Assembly (NCBI GenBank): GCA_003485185.1
Contig: DNAS01000196.1
Coordinates: forward strand, 1-8,565
Direction of reading: 5' to 3'
DNA: 8,565 bases
Source: Phycisphaerales bacterium
GTDB taxonomy: Bacteria; Planctomycetota; Phycisphaerae; SM23-33
Of the stretch, positions 1 through 6,337 are shown in pieces. The notes under the pieces were generated by a model. It was given only the letters and a program-made list of their open reading frames with translations. It did not search any database and was not told the DNA's origin. The position numbers and the translations under genes were made by a program. Within the stretch, counting starts at the first letter, position 1. Each line of letters opens with the position of its first letter.

Positions 1-84
1 GCGCAGTTCAGTCCGGCCGACGCCGCCCAAGGCAGCGGGCAACTGGACGTCGAGGATCCCCGCGTCGGCCGGACTGAACTGCGC
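1..84. repeat. Perfect 23-bp inverted repeat at the left edge
   Basis: Positions 1-23 and 62-84 are exact reverse complements, separated by a 38-bp spacer. Pairing stops at 24/61 (C opposite C). Both arms lie inside the lptC-like reading frame. The left arm begins at the very first base, so the repeat may extend further out. It could be a true hairpin in the gene or a fold-back artefact at a contig end. Confidence 0.85.
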
Positions 85-2814
85 CAGCAGCCTCTCGCAC
101 GTCAGGCGCGTTCGCCGCCCTTCCTCCAGGTCTTTCGGCCAGTCAGGCAGGCCCAGCTCTTCCAGCGACGCGACGATCTGCCGCCCGCTTCGATGCACCA
201 TGATGGCCTCGCCTTCCATGATGGCCTGGCGCTCCGCCTGCTTGAGTTCCATCAGGCGGTTCCACTGAAACAGCGTCTGCCAGGGACGAACGATCGCGCC
301 GGCCATCTCCCCGGCGGGCGTCGCGTCGGCCGGGCGGGTCGTCGCGCCCTCCTTCGGCAGGCGATAGTCCTCCACCACCAGAGTCCCGGGCGAGGGAACC
401 GTCATCTCCCGGCGCGACGCGTCGTAGAGCAGTTCCTCGCCGGTCAGTTGCAGGCGGAGGAATCGCTTGTCGGGGTCTTCGCGCCGGCTCTGCACGCGGA
501 CCGCCCCCTTGGCCTTGATCATCGCCAGGCGACGCCCGGAGTAGTTCTCCAGGTTCAGCGCCAAGCGCCGGTCGCGCTCACCGGCGGGTTGCGTCTGGGC
601 CGGCTGGGTGGCCGACTCCGTCCGCTCCATCCAGATCTGCATCGTCTCGCACTGCATCCGATCCGGGCCGCTGACCAGGTCCACGTCACCGGTGAACGCA
701 GCCGCGTTGTTCTTGTTGCCGTATCCCATCCCGCGCGACCAGGCGACGGTGATTTCCCGCGGCTGGGGAAGGTCCTGACCGTTGAGATCCTTCCTCGTCA
801 GGAAACTGAGTCGCCCAGGCCCGACGACCACGGCCGACTCGTCCTTCTCGTTCAGTTCGATCTGGCCGCCCACGAGGCTGTTAGGCCCCTGGCGGATGGT
901 CGCTTCCTTTCCGGTGAGCTTCGCGGTGCGCGCCTCGACGTCGGCGTCCACGCGGTCGGCCGTTGCGATGGTCGGCTCCTTGCCGCGGAGGTCGCGAATT
1001 TTCACGTGCCCTTCCGCCAGCACCGTCGCGGGCCGGGCGCGGGCTGCCTCGCCTTCGCCCGCAGGCGCGAAGGTCATCGTGACCTTGTCGGCCTCGATGT
1101 CGCTGCCCTCTTGCCGCGCCGTCACGTGCCCGCGGGCCATCGCGCGGGCCGGATACGTCCTGCCGCCGGAAACGCCCGGCGCCATCGTCACGTCCAGATC
1201 GTCGCACCGCACGAAATCGCCCGTCCGCCCCTCGAGCAGTTCCACCCCGCCGAGGAATCGCGCGTTGCGAATCTCCTGGCGGGCCCGGTCGCCCTGGCGG
1301 GTTTCGACGAACTGCACCGCCACCGAGTCGGTCCAGGAAATCCGGTCGCCAGACGGCGCCGTTGCGGGTTGGGTGGTCGCCTGCGCGGGCGGGCGGAGCA
1401 TGTATCCGCGCCCTGTCAACCGGGCCGTGCCGGCCCGCCGGTCGAAAGCGATCTTCTCGCTGACGACTTCCTCGCCGTTTTCCATCGCCAGGCGGATGGG
1501 CGTCTTGTCCGTGCCGGACAAATGGCCCGTCTGCTCGGGACTGAGGAACTCGAACGCGGTACAGTCGGCCGAAACCCGCCCGTCGGTCATCGCGATCCGG
1601 TCGCCCTCGGCGCCGATGCGGTAGCGTTTCTGGTCCGGCTCGGGAGTGTATTCGACCGGTTGGACGACCAGCGGCCCGAACCAGGTGATCTTCATGGGTT
1701 CGCGGGCCGGCTGCGTCGCCGGTTCCGTGGCGGGCGCCGACGCCGACGTGGGCTCTTCCGACTGCGAGGTGACGGCAGTCGGAGAAGTCTTCGTGGTTTT
1801 CCGGCGCAGGCGGTCCTCCCGGCCCGACCACTCGAACGTCAGTCGCAGCACGTCCGCGCCGTGCATGTGCTGCTGGCCGTGATCGACGTTCACGCGGTCG
1901 TGAAACTCGGCGCGGTAGACGTTGAGGGGCTCGGTCCGCATGCCGCCGGCCGGCGCGGAGGTCGTAGCCGGTTGGCTCGCGGGCTCGGTAGTCCGCAGAT
2001 CCAGGGCAATCGCCGTCGGCGCGGCGCGCGTCGCGGGCGAGCTCGCCGTCGCCGGGTGGGATGCCGGCGCCGAAGCCGTCGTCGCCTCGCCCTCGCCTTG
2101 CGATGCTGCGCCCGGGCCGCCCGGCAGCGAGAACGTCGCGTATTCCTCCGGCACCTGCTTGACGATCATCATGTCGCCTTCGTCGATCCGGAACAACTGG
2201 AGTTCGCGCGGCGCGGTGTTCCAGCGGATCAGCAGGCCCCGGCCGCGGATGTCCACCTCCGGGCTGAACACCGTCACCGCCCCCTCGCTGCGGATCGTCA
2301 AGCGCTCGTTGTCGAAGTCCACCTCGCCCATGAAGATCCGTACAAGGTCTTCCATGCGCTCTTCCGGCGGGCGGGTTTCCCCGAATTCCGGTCGGTCGAA
2401 CAGCAGCGTTACGTTCCCGCTCAGCCGGCCACGGCGGAAGTTGAAGCCGTTGGCGATCTCCTCGCCTTCCATCTGCCCGCTGTCGGCGCGGATATAAATG
2501 CGCTGGTTGTCCTTGAGGTAGAGCATGACGTCCGGGCGATCGAGTCGGACTTCGTCGCGCCCCGTGCGAAGCATGCGGCTGGCCTTGTAGATCGCGCGGA
2601 GATGCCCCTGGTCGTCGCGCTGGATGATCTCGGGATTCTGCACCTCGGGCATGTCGGTGGCGCCCTTGGGCTGCGTGGCGGGATGCGAGAGGGCAATTTC
2701 CGGCGGCTGGCCTTGCTGGTCCACGCCGGCCGTCGGACTGAAAAAGCGATACGTCAGGAACGCGCCCATCAGCGCCACGAACGTTCCCGCCAGGAGCATC
2801 AGACGCCGCTTCAT
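1..2814 (-). CDS. lptC: Giant LptC/OstA-like LPS-transport protein, partial (3' end beyond window)
   Basis: The frame is open from an ATG at 2814 to the left edge: 938 codons, no stop, so the gene is incomplete. LptC is an inner-membrane-anchored periplasmic protein that takes LPS from the LptBFG transporter and passes it to LptA. Residues 4-25 form one hydrophobic signal-anchor after a Lys-Arg-Arg start, as in LptC. The rest is soluble and strand-rich. Recurring segments of the form 'A.G.V' followed by a polar stretch and a hydrophobic strand (near 131-139, 177-196, 300-327, 464-472, 519-545, 558-582, 598-640, 706-730, 766-797) resemble OstA/LptA beta-jellyroll modules. They are separated by Ala/Thr/Pro/Gln linkers (about 235-291, 341-372, 478-489, 735-745, 824-834) with ATQPA-type motifs. 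E. coli LptC is about 190 residues, so this one is at least five times longer. The start is set by the ATGA overlap with the kdsC stop. Position after kdsD-kdsC supports the LPS role. The LptC name rests on the anchor and context; 'OstA-like protein' is the cautious alternative. Confidence 0.75.
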   Translation of the reverse strand, partial: MKRRLMLLAGTFVALMGAFLTYRFFSPTAGVDQQGQPPEIALSHPATQPKGATDMPEVQNPEIIQRDDQGHLRAIYKASRMLRTGRDEVRLDRPDVMLYLKDNQRIYIRADSGQMEGEEIANGFNFRRGRLSGNVTLLFDRPEFGETRPPEERMEDLVRIFMGEVDFDNERLTIRSEGAVTVFSPEVDIRGRGLLIRWNTAPRELQLFRIDEGDMMIVKQVPEEYATFSLPGGPGAASQGEGEATTASAPASHPATASSPATRAAPTAIALDLRTTEPASQPATTSAPAGGMRTEPLNVYRAEFHDRVNVDHGQQHMHGADVLRLTFEWSGREDRLRRKTTKTSPTAVTSQSEEPTSASAPATEPATQPAREPMKITWFGPLVVQPVEYTPEPDQKRYRIGAEGDRIAMTDGRVSADCTAFEFLSPEQTGHLSGTDKTPIRLAMENGEEVVSEKIAFDRRAGTARLTGRGYMLRPPAQATTQPATAPSGDRISWTDSVAVQFVETRQGDRARQEIRNARFLGGVELLEGRTGDFVRCDDLDVTMAPGVSGGRTYPARAMARGHVTARQEGSDIEADKVTMTFAPAGEGEAARARPATVLAEGHVKIRDLRGKEPTIATADRVDADVEARTAKLTGKEATIRQGPNSLVGGQIELNEKDESAVVVGPGRLSFLTRKDLNGQDLPQPREITVAWSRGMGYGNKNNAAAFTGDVDLVSGPDRMQCETMQIWMERTESATQPAQTQPAGERDRRLALNLENYSGRRLAMIKAKGAVRVQSRREDPDKRFLRLQLTGEELLYDASRREMTVPSPGTLVVEDYRLPKEGATTRPADATPAGEMAGAIVRPWQTLFQWNRLMELKQAERQAIMEGEAIMVHRSGRQIVASLEELGLPDWPKDLEEGRRTRLTCERLLAQFSPADAGILDVQLPAALGGVGRTELR

Positions 2815-3350
2815 TCTTCCACGCCCTTCTCAGCCGACTGGTATCGCTCCAGAACTTTTTGCCAAAGCCCCGAACGCTTGAGGATCAACTCGATGACTTC
2901 GCGGACGCACCCTTCGCCGCCCGGCAGCTGCGTGACATGATCGGCCTCGCGGCGGAGTTCCTCGACGGCATCCGCCGTCGCCACGCCCAGCGCGGCCCGG
3001 CGGACCAGCGGCAGGTCGGGCAGGTCGTCGCCCACGACGGCCGTCTGGTCGTCGCTAACGCCCAGTTCCGCCAGCACCTGCTCGTACGCGGGAAGCTTGT
3101 CCTTGCAGTTGAGCCGCACGACGTCCACGCCCAGGTCTTCCGCGCGGCGCAGCACCGCCGGCGAGCCGCGCCCCGTGAGGATCGCGATTTTCTTTCCCAC
3201 GCGCTGCCAGTACTTCATCCCGCTGCCGTCGCGCACGTGGAAGCTCTTGATCTCCTCGCCGGCCGGCGTCAGCGTGATGCGCCCGTCGGTCATCACGCCG
3301 TCGACGTCCAGCACGAGCAGCTCGATTCGGGAATAGTCAATCCGGGACAT
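2811..3350 (-). CDS. kdsC: 3-deoxy-D-manno-octulosonate 8-phosphate phosphatase (HAD family)
   Basis: This 179-residue cytoplasmic enzyme should hydrolyse Kdo-8-phosphate to Kdo and phosphate, the step before CMP activation by KdsB. All HAD motifs are visible. Motif I is LDVDGVMTDG at 14-23, with nucleophile D15 and acid/base D17. Motif II is ILTGR with T59. Motif III is the Lys of CKDK, K85. Motif IV is GDDLPD at 107-112, with Mg-binding D108/D109 and D112. The short insertion and small size fit a type C0 HAD phosphatase such as KdsC. The C-terminal LPGGEGCVREV (142-152) matches the Gly-rich tail of KdsC that closes over a neighbouring active site in the tetramer. The ATG at 3350 lies inside the 3' end of kdsD (14-nt overlap) with only a weak Shine-Dalgarno, so translation is probably coupled. 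Its stop overlaps the next start as ATGA. A YrbI-type phosphatase acting on a related sugar is possible, but the kdsD neighbour favours Kdo. Confidence 0.93.
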   Translation of the reverse strand: MSRIDYSRIELLVLDVDGVMTDGRITLTPAGEEIKSFHVRDGSGMKYWQRVGKKIAILTGRGSPAVLRRAEDLGVDVVRLNCKDKLPAYEQVLAELGVSDDQTAVVGDDLPDLPLVRRAALGVATADAVEELRREADHVTQLPGGEGCVREVIELILKRSGLWQKVLERYQSAEKGVEE

Positions 3351-4347
3351 GGTTGAGGGTCTTGATTCCGAGCAGGTCCTGCACGTCGATGATGCCCACC
3401 GGGCGATCGTCGCCGTCCACGACCGGCAGTTCGTCGATGCGGTACTGGTTCATGATGGCCAGCGCCTTGCTGGCCAGCGCGTCTCCCGCGATTCGCTTGG
3501 GGTTGTGGGTCATGAAATCGCGCACCGGCTTGGCCAGCACGTCCTGGCCGCGGTGCTTCAGCAGCACGCGGCGAAGGTCCGCGTCGGTCAGGATTCCGCT
3601 GAGCCGGCCGCGATCGTCGATCAAGAGCATCGCGCCGCTGCGGCGGTCCACCTTTTCCGCCTCGGCCAGCGCCTCGCCGAGGGTCAGCGCGTCGGCCACC
3701 ACGCCCAGGCGCTCGCCCTGTCGGAAGGTCATCGCGTCGGCGACCTTCAGCAGCAGCGTCCGCCCGAGCGACCCGCCCGGATGGAACGCCGCGTAATCTT
3801 CCGGGGTGAATTCCCGCATCTGCATGACGGTCAGCGCCAGCGCGTCCCCGACGGCCAGCATGCACGACGTGGACACCGTCGGCGCCAGGCCCAGGGGGCA
3901 GGCCTCGTCCACCGGACCGTAGCAGACGGTGATGTCGGCGTATCGTCCCAACGGGGAAGCTGCGTCGCCAGTCAGGGCGATCAGCTTCGCCCCGCGCCCC
4001 TTGACGTGGTCCAGCAATCGGACGATTTCCTCGCTGGCGCCGCTGTGCGACAGCGCCACGACCACGTCGCCGCGGCGGACACGCCCCAGGTCCCCGTGCA
4101 GCGCCTCCACCGGGTGCAGGAAGATGCTGTGCGTTCCCGTCGAGGCCATCGTCGCCGAGAGCTTCTGCGCGATGATCCCCGCCTTGCCGATGCCCGTCAG
4201 CACGATCTGTCCCCGGCAGTCGTAGATCACCCGGGCCGCTTCGGCGAACTCGTCGCCGATCCGGCCCGCCAGCGCGGCGATGGTGTTCCCCTCCGCCGCC
4301 AGCGTTCGTTTCGCCAGATCCAGATTCACTCGTTGCGCCTTGGTCAT
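3337..4347 (-). CDS. kdsD: Arabinose-5-phosphate isomerase (SIS + two CBS domains)
   Basis: This 336-residue protein of the KdsD/KpsF/GutQ family interconverts D-ribulose 5-phosphate and D-arabinose 5-phosphate, the first committed step to Kdo. The SIS domain covers about 30-180, with VLTGIGKAG (49-57), ASTGTHSIFLHPVEALHGDLG (68-88), SHSGASEE (100-107) and DEACPLGLAPTVST (147-160). Residues aligning with the E. coli catalytic set K59, E111, E152 and H193 are K55, E107, E148 and H189, all present at a constant offset of four. HPGGSLGR (189-196) leads into two CBS domains (about 205-265 and 275-332), including GILTDADLRR and DELPVVDGDDRPVGIIDVQDLL. Length is close to the E. coli enzyme (328 aa), so it looks intact. 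The ATG at 4347 is preceded by a purine-rich GAGAGAAAG about 10 nt upstream. It is first in the kdsD-kdsC-lptC operon and follows a good sigma70-like promoter. GutQ- or KpsF-type paralogues catalyse the same reaction; the operon supports the housekeeping form. Confidence 0.95.
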   Translation of the reverse strand: MTKAQRVNLDLAKRTLAAEGNTIAALAGRIGDEFAEAARVIYDCRGQIVLTGIGKAGIIAQKLSATMASTGTHSIFLHPVEALHGDLGRVRRGDVVVALSHSGASEEIVRLLDHVKGRGAKLIALTGDAASPLGRYADITVCYGPVDEACPLGLAPTVSTSCMLAVGDALALTVMQMREFTPEDYAAFHPGGSLGRTLLLKVADAMTFRQGERLGVVADALTLGEALAEAEKVDRRSGAMLLIDDRGRLSGILTDADLRRVLLKHRGQDVLAKPVRDFMTHNPKRIAGDALASKALAIMNQYRIDELPVVDGDDRPVGIIDVQDLLGIKTLNHVPD

Positions 4348-4401
4348 ACCAAGTGGCTTTCTCTCGTCGTAAGCGCCGCGTGAGACGCCAGTTGGCGGGT
4401 C

Positions 4402-4418
4402 GGGACACGCCTCGTCCC
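4402..4418 (-). other. Small hairpin in the kdsD 5' leader
   Basis: GGGAC and GTCCC arms flank a 7-nt loop, giving a 5-bp GC-rich stem inside the predicted 80-nt kdsD leader. A second short stem (CGCC/GGCG around 4386-4397) lies just downstream in the transcript. There is no U tract, so it is not an intrinsic terminator, and I do not recognise a riboswitch. In GC-rich DNA such stems are common by chance. Confidence 0.25.
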
Positions 4419-4433
4419 ACGCATTCTGCGGGC

Positions 4434-4462
4434 ATTATCCGCCCCTTCGCACGGCGAATCAA
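4434..4462 (-). promoter_or_regulatory. Sigma70-type promoter for the kdsD-kdsC-lptC operon
   Basis: Read on the minus strand, TTGATT (4457-4462) is followed by exactly 17 bp and then GATAAT (4434-4439). Each hexamer is close to the TTGACA/TATAAT consensus, and the spacing is optimal. The AT-rich -10 stands out in a very GC-rich region. Transcription would start near 4427, giving a leader of about 80 nt before the kdsD ATG. The distance and orientation fit, but no experimental start site is known. Confidence 0.65.
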
Positions 4463-4494
4463 GGAAAACGCCGCCGCCCAGCCGTGGATGAACA

Positions 4495-4524
4495 TGGACA
4501 CGCGCCACCCGCGCGGCGAATAAT
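4495..4524 (+). promoter_or_regulatory. Probable promoter for the DGC-domain gene
   Basis: On the plus strand, TGGACA (4495-4500) and AATAAT (4519-4524) are separated by 18 bp. Each matches the sigma70 consensus at five of six positions. Transcription would start near 4531, leaving a short leader of about 24 nt that holds the GGGAG ribosome-binding site. It lies about 30 bp from the divergent kdsD promoter, so the two could affect each other. Confidence 0.5.
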
Positions 4525-4542
4525 GATGCGGGAAACGAACCC

Positions 4543-4547
4543 GGGAG
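4543..4547 (+). promoter_or_regulatory. Shine-Dalgarno site that fixes the DGC gene start
   Basis: GGGAG lies 7 nt before the ATG at 4555. The nearby ATGs at 4523, 4526 and 4562 are in another frame, so this site and spacing decide the start. Confidence 0.65.
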
Positions 4548-4554
4548 ACACCGT

Positions 4555-4944
4555 ATGGGGAATGACGACCATCACGAAAACGGCGACAACGAACGAATCG
4601 TGCTGCTGTATGCGTGCAGCGGGGGCTCAAACGCCGCGGAGGCGGCCGACCGCGCCGCCCGCGAGGCGACATCCGAAGGGCTGGGCATGATGTTCTGCCT
4701 GGCCGGGCTTGGCGCGGGCGTGCCGGGAATGCTCCAGATTGCCCGGAACGCGGACCTGAACGTGGTCATCGACGGCTGCACGATGAATTGCGCCAAGAAG
4801 ATATTCGACGCCTGTGGGGTGAACAACTATGTTCAGGTGAAGGTGGCCGATCTGGGCATCGAGAAGGTCATGGGTACCCGCGCCGACGACGACCAAGTGG
4901 GCAAGGTGCTCCAGGCGGTCCGCAAGATCCTCAACGGCGGTTGA
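4555..4944 (+). CDS. DGC-domain putative zinc-binding protein
   Basis: This 129-residue soluble protein looks like the DGC family (putative zinc-binding, Pfam DGC), named for its Asp-Gly-Cys motif. The family hallmarks appear in order: ACSGGSN (20-26, C21), then FCLAGLGAGVPG (47-58, C48), then VIDGCTMNCAKK (71-82, with DGC at 73-75 and C79), then C87 and DLGIEK (99-104). C21, C48, C75 and C79 are the likely metal or redox ligands. The fold is presumably small alpha/beta. Length is typical and nothing is missing. Residues 2-13 are acidic and His-containing (NDDHHENGDNE), a tail ahead of the conserved core that may be disordered. It has its own promoter and ribosome-binding site, is the only plus-strand gene in the window, and overlaps the convergent MFS gene by 14 nt at the stop. 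The function of the family is not established; a role in metal or thiol handling is only inference from the cysteines. Confidence 0.85.
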   Translation: MGNDDHHENGDNERIVLLYACSGGSNAAEAADRAAREATSEGLGMMFCLAGLGAGVPGMLQIARNADLNVVIDGCTMNCAKKIFDACGVNNYVQVKVADLGIEKVMGTRADDDQVGKVLQAVRKILNGG

Positions 4945-6283
4945 CCTCGGCGCCGGCGGGCGCGCGGCGTGAGGTCGAGAGCAACACGAGCATCAGCATC
5001 GCCGCCAAGCCCGCCAAGGTCGCGCCAATGCTGAACGCCACGCGGGCGCCCAATCCTTCCTGCACTCGCTCCAAGACGGTCCACAGGACGCCGAAGATCA
5101 GGCTGGCAGGCAGCGCCGCCAGACCGACCGCCCCGTGGAAGATCCCGAACGCCGTCCCGCGATACTCGCTGGGAACGAAGTCCGTCACCAGCGCCTTCTC
5201 CGCCCCTTCGGTCATTCCGTAGTAGAACCCGTAGGCGATGAACAGGGCCACAAACTGCCAGAGATGGCTCACGTACGCCATGCCCAGGTATACGAGCGCA
5301 TACACGACATAGCCGGCGACAATCACCGGCCGGCGCCCCAGTTTGTCCGACAGCAATCCACCGGGGATGCTGAAGACGATCTTCGAAACGTGCAGGGCGA
5401 TCCAAAGCGTCACCAGAGGCACAAGCCCCAAGCCGAACAGTTTCCACCCCAGCAGCAAAAGAAACATGTCCGAACTGTTGCCCAAGGCAAAGAGGGTCAC
5501 CACCCCCACGAACGCGTAAAACCGCCCGGGCAGCCTGCCCCAGACGCCGAAGCGGGTGGCATCGGCCTTGTGATGGCTGGCTGCCGGGGGTGGGGCAATC
5601 TCGCGGACCTTGAAGATCAGCGCCAGGACCGCCAACACGCCGGGAACCAAGGCCACGCCGAACAGCCAGCGAATGGCGCCGGCTTCCTCGCCGGAAATCA
5701 CGCCCTGCGCGGACTGTTTGCCCCATCGGGCGTATCCGAGGAAGGCGTAAAGGATCACGATGACCGCCAGCGGTCCGAGCACCGCACCCATGTGGTCCAT
5801 CGCGCGATGGAAGCTGAACGCCAACCCGCGAACGTCCGCTCCGACGGAATCGCCGATCAGCGCATCGCGCGGGGAAGTGCGAATGCCTTTCCCGACGCGG
5901 TCGCCGAACTTCAGTCCGACCACCTGGGCGGCCCCGGCAACTCCCGCGCCCACCAGCGCCATGGCCGGGCGGCAGACAGCCGAGAGTCCGTATCCCACAA
6001 TCACCAGCGCCTTGCGCTTGCCCAGGCGGTCGCTGATCCGCCCGGAGAAGATTTTCAGCAGGCTGGCCGTCGTCTCCGCGATTCCCTCACTGAGTCCCAC
6101 CCACAGCGCCGCTTCCGCTCCGCCCGCCAGGTACGCGAAAAAGATCGGCAGGATCGGATTGATCATCTCGCTGGAGAAGTCGGTCAGAAGGCTCACCAGG
6201 CCCATCATCAGCACATTTCCGCGCACAGCGGAACGCCAGGAGGACGGGGCGGAAGGCGACGAGGCCGGCAGGTCATTCGACAT
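4931..6283 (-). CDS. Major facilitator superfamily transporter, substrate unknown
   Basis: This 450-residue polytopic inner-membrane protein has about 12 hydrophobic segments in two halves joined by a polar loop near 226-250. MFS motif A appears between TM2 and TM3 as GRISDRLGKRKAL (81-93), and its echo in the C-terminal half is GGLLSDKLGRRPV (308-320). An acidic residue sits in TM1 (D35, in LLTDFSSEM), and a conserved-looking loop GDRVGKGIRTSPRDAL (127-142) lies between TM4 and TM5. That loop is characteristic of a group of poorly studied bacterial MFS permeases; I cannot name a substrate. The N-terminus (1-18) is Ser/Pro-rich and cytoplasmic. The ATG at 6283 is supported by AAGGA 7 nt upstream. 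It starts 54 nt after the 716-residue gene on the same strand, so co-transcription is likely. Its 3' end overlaps the convergent DGC gene by 14 nt. No truncation is seen. Confidence 0.88.
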   Translation of the reverse strand: MSNDLPASSPSAPSSWRSAVRGNVLMMGLVSLLTDFSSEMINPILPIFFAYLAGGAEAALWVGLSEGIAETTASLLKIFSGRISDRLGKRKALVIVGYGLSAVCRPAMALVGAGVAGAAQVVGLKFGDRVGKGIRTSPRDALIGDSVGADVRGLAFSFHRAMDHMGAVLGPLAVIVILYAFLGYARWGKQSAQGVISGEEAGAIRWLFGVALVPGVLAVLALIFKVREIAPPPAASHHKADATRFGVWGRLPGRFYAFVGVVTLFALGNSSDMFLLLLGWKLFGLGLVPLVTLWIALHVSKIVFSIPGGLLSDKLGRRPVIVAGYVVYALVYLGMAYVSHLWQFVALFIAYGFYYGMTEGAEKALVTDFVPSEYRGTAFGIFHGAVGLAALPASLIFGVLWTVLERVQEGLGARVAFSIGATLAGLAAMLMLVLLSTSRRAPAGAEVNRR

Positions 6284-6290
6284 GGAAAAA

Positions 6291-6295
6291 TCCTT
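6291..6295 (-). promoter_or_regulatory. Shine-Dalgarno site of the MFS gene
   Basis: AAGGA on the minus strand lies 7 nt before the ATG at 6283, supporting that start. The 54-nt gap upstream (6284-6337) shows no convincing promoter or terminator, which fits read-through from the preceding gene. Confidence 0.6.
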
Positions 6296-6337
6296 GGCTG
6301 TCCGATGCGCGGTTCGATCACCGTCATCACAACGACG

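Noticed and set aside
881..1831. A minus-strand open frame of 316 codons in another frame of the lptC-like gene
   Set aside because: It is a Gly/Arg/Pro-rich out-of-frame shadow. The true frame continues unbroken from 2814 to 1 with an N-terminal anchor and strand pattern.
193..2940. A 915-codon open frame on the plus strand opposite the lptC-like gene
   Set aside because: The product is rich in Arg, His, Gly and Leu with no domain or membrane pattern, and it is antisense to a coherent LptC/OstA-like protein coupled to kdsC. It arises from the GC-biased third codon positions of the real gene.
4362..4385. Possible pairing of TCTC and GAGA in the kdsD leader that could hide the ribosome-binding site
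   Set aside because: The stem is only four base pairs plus wobble, too weak to call a regulatory switch without folding calculations or conservation.
3293..4672. A 459-codon minus-strand frame covering kdsD and the intergenic region
   Set aside because: Its product is low-complexity Arg/Gly/Pro-rich and out of frame with kdsD, whose catalytic residues are all intact in the other frame.
6284..6337. A possible terminator or promoter in the 54-nt gap before the MFS gene
   Set aside because: Only a weak GGT/ACC pairing is present, with no U tract and no hexamer pair at suitable spacing; read-through within an operon is simpler.
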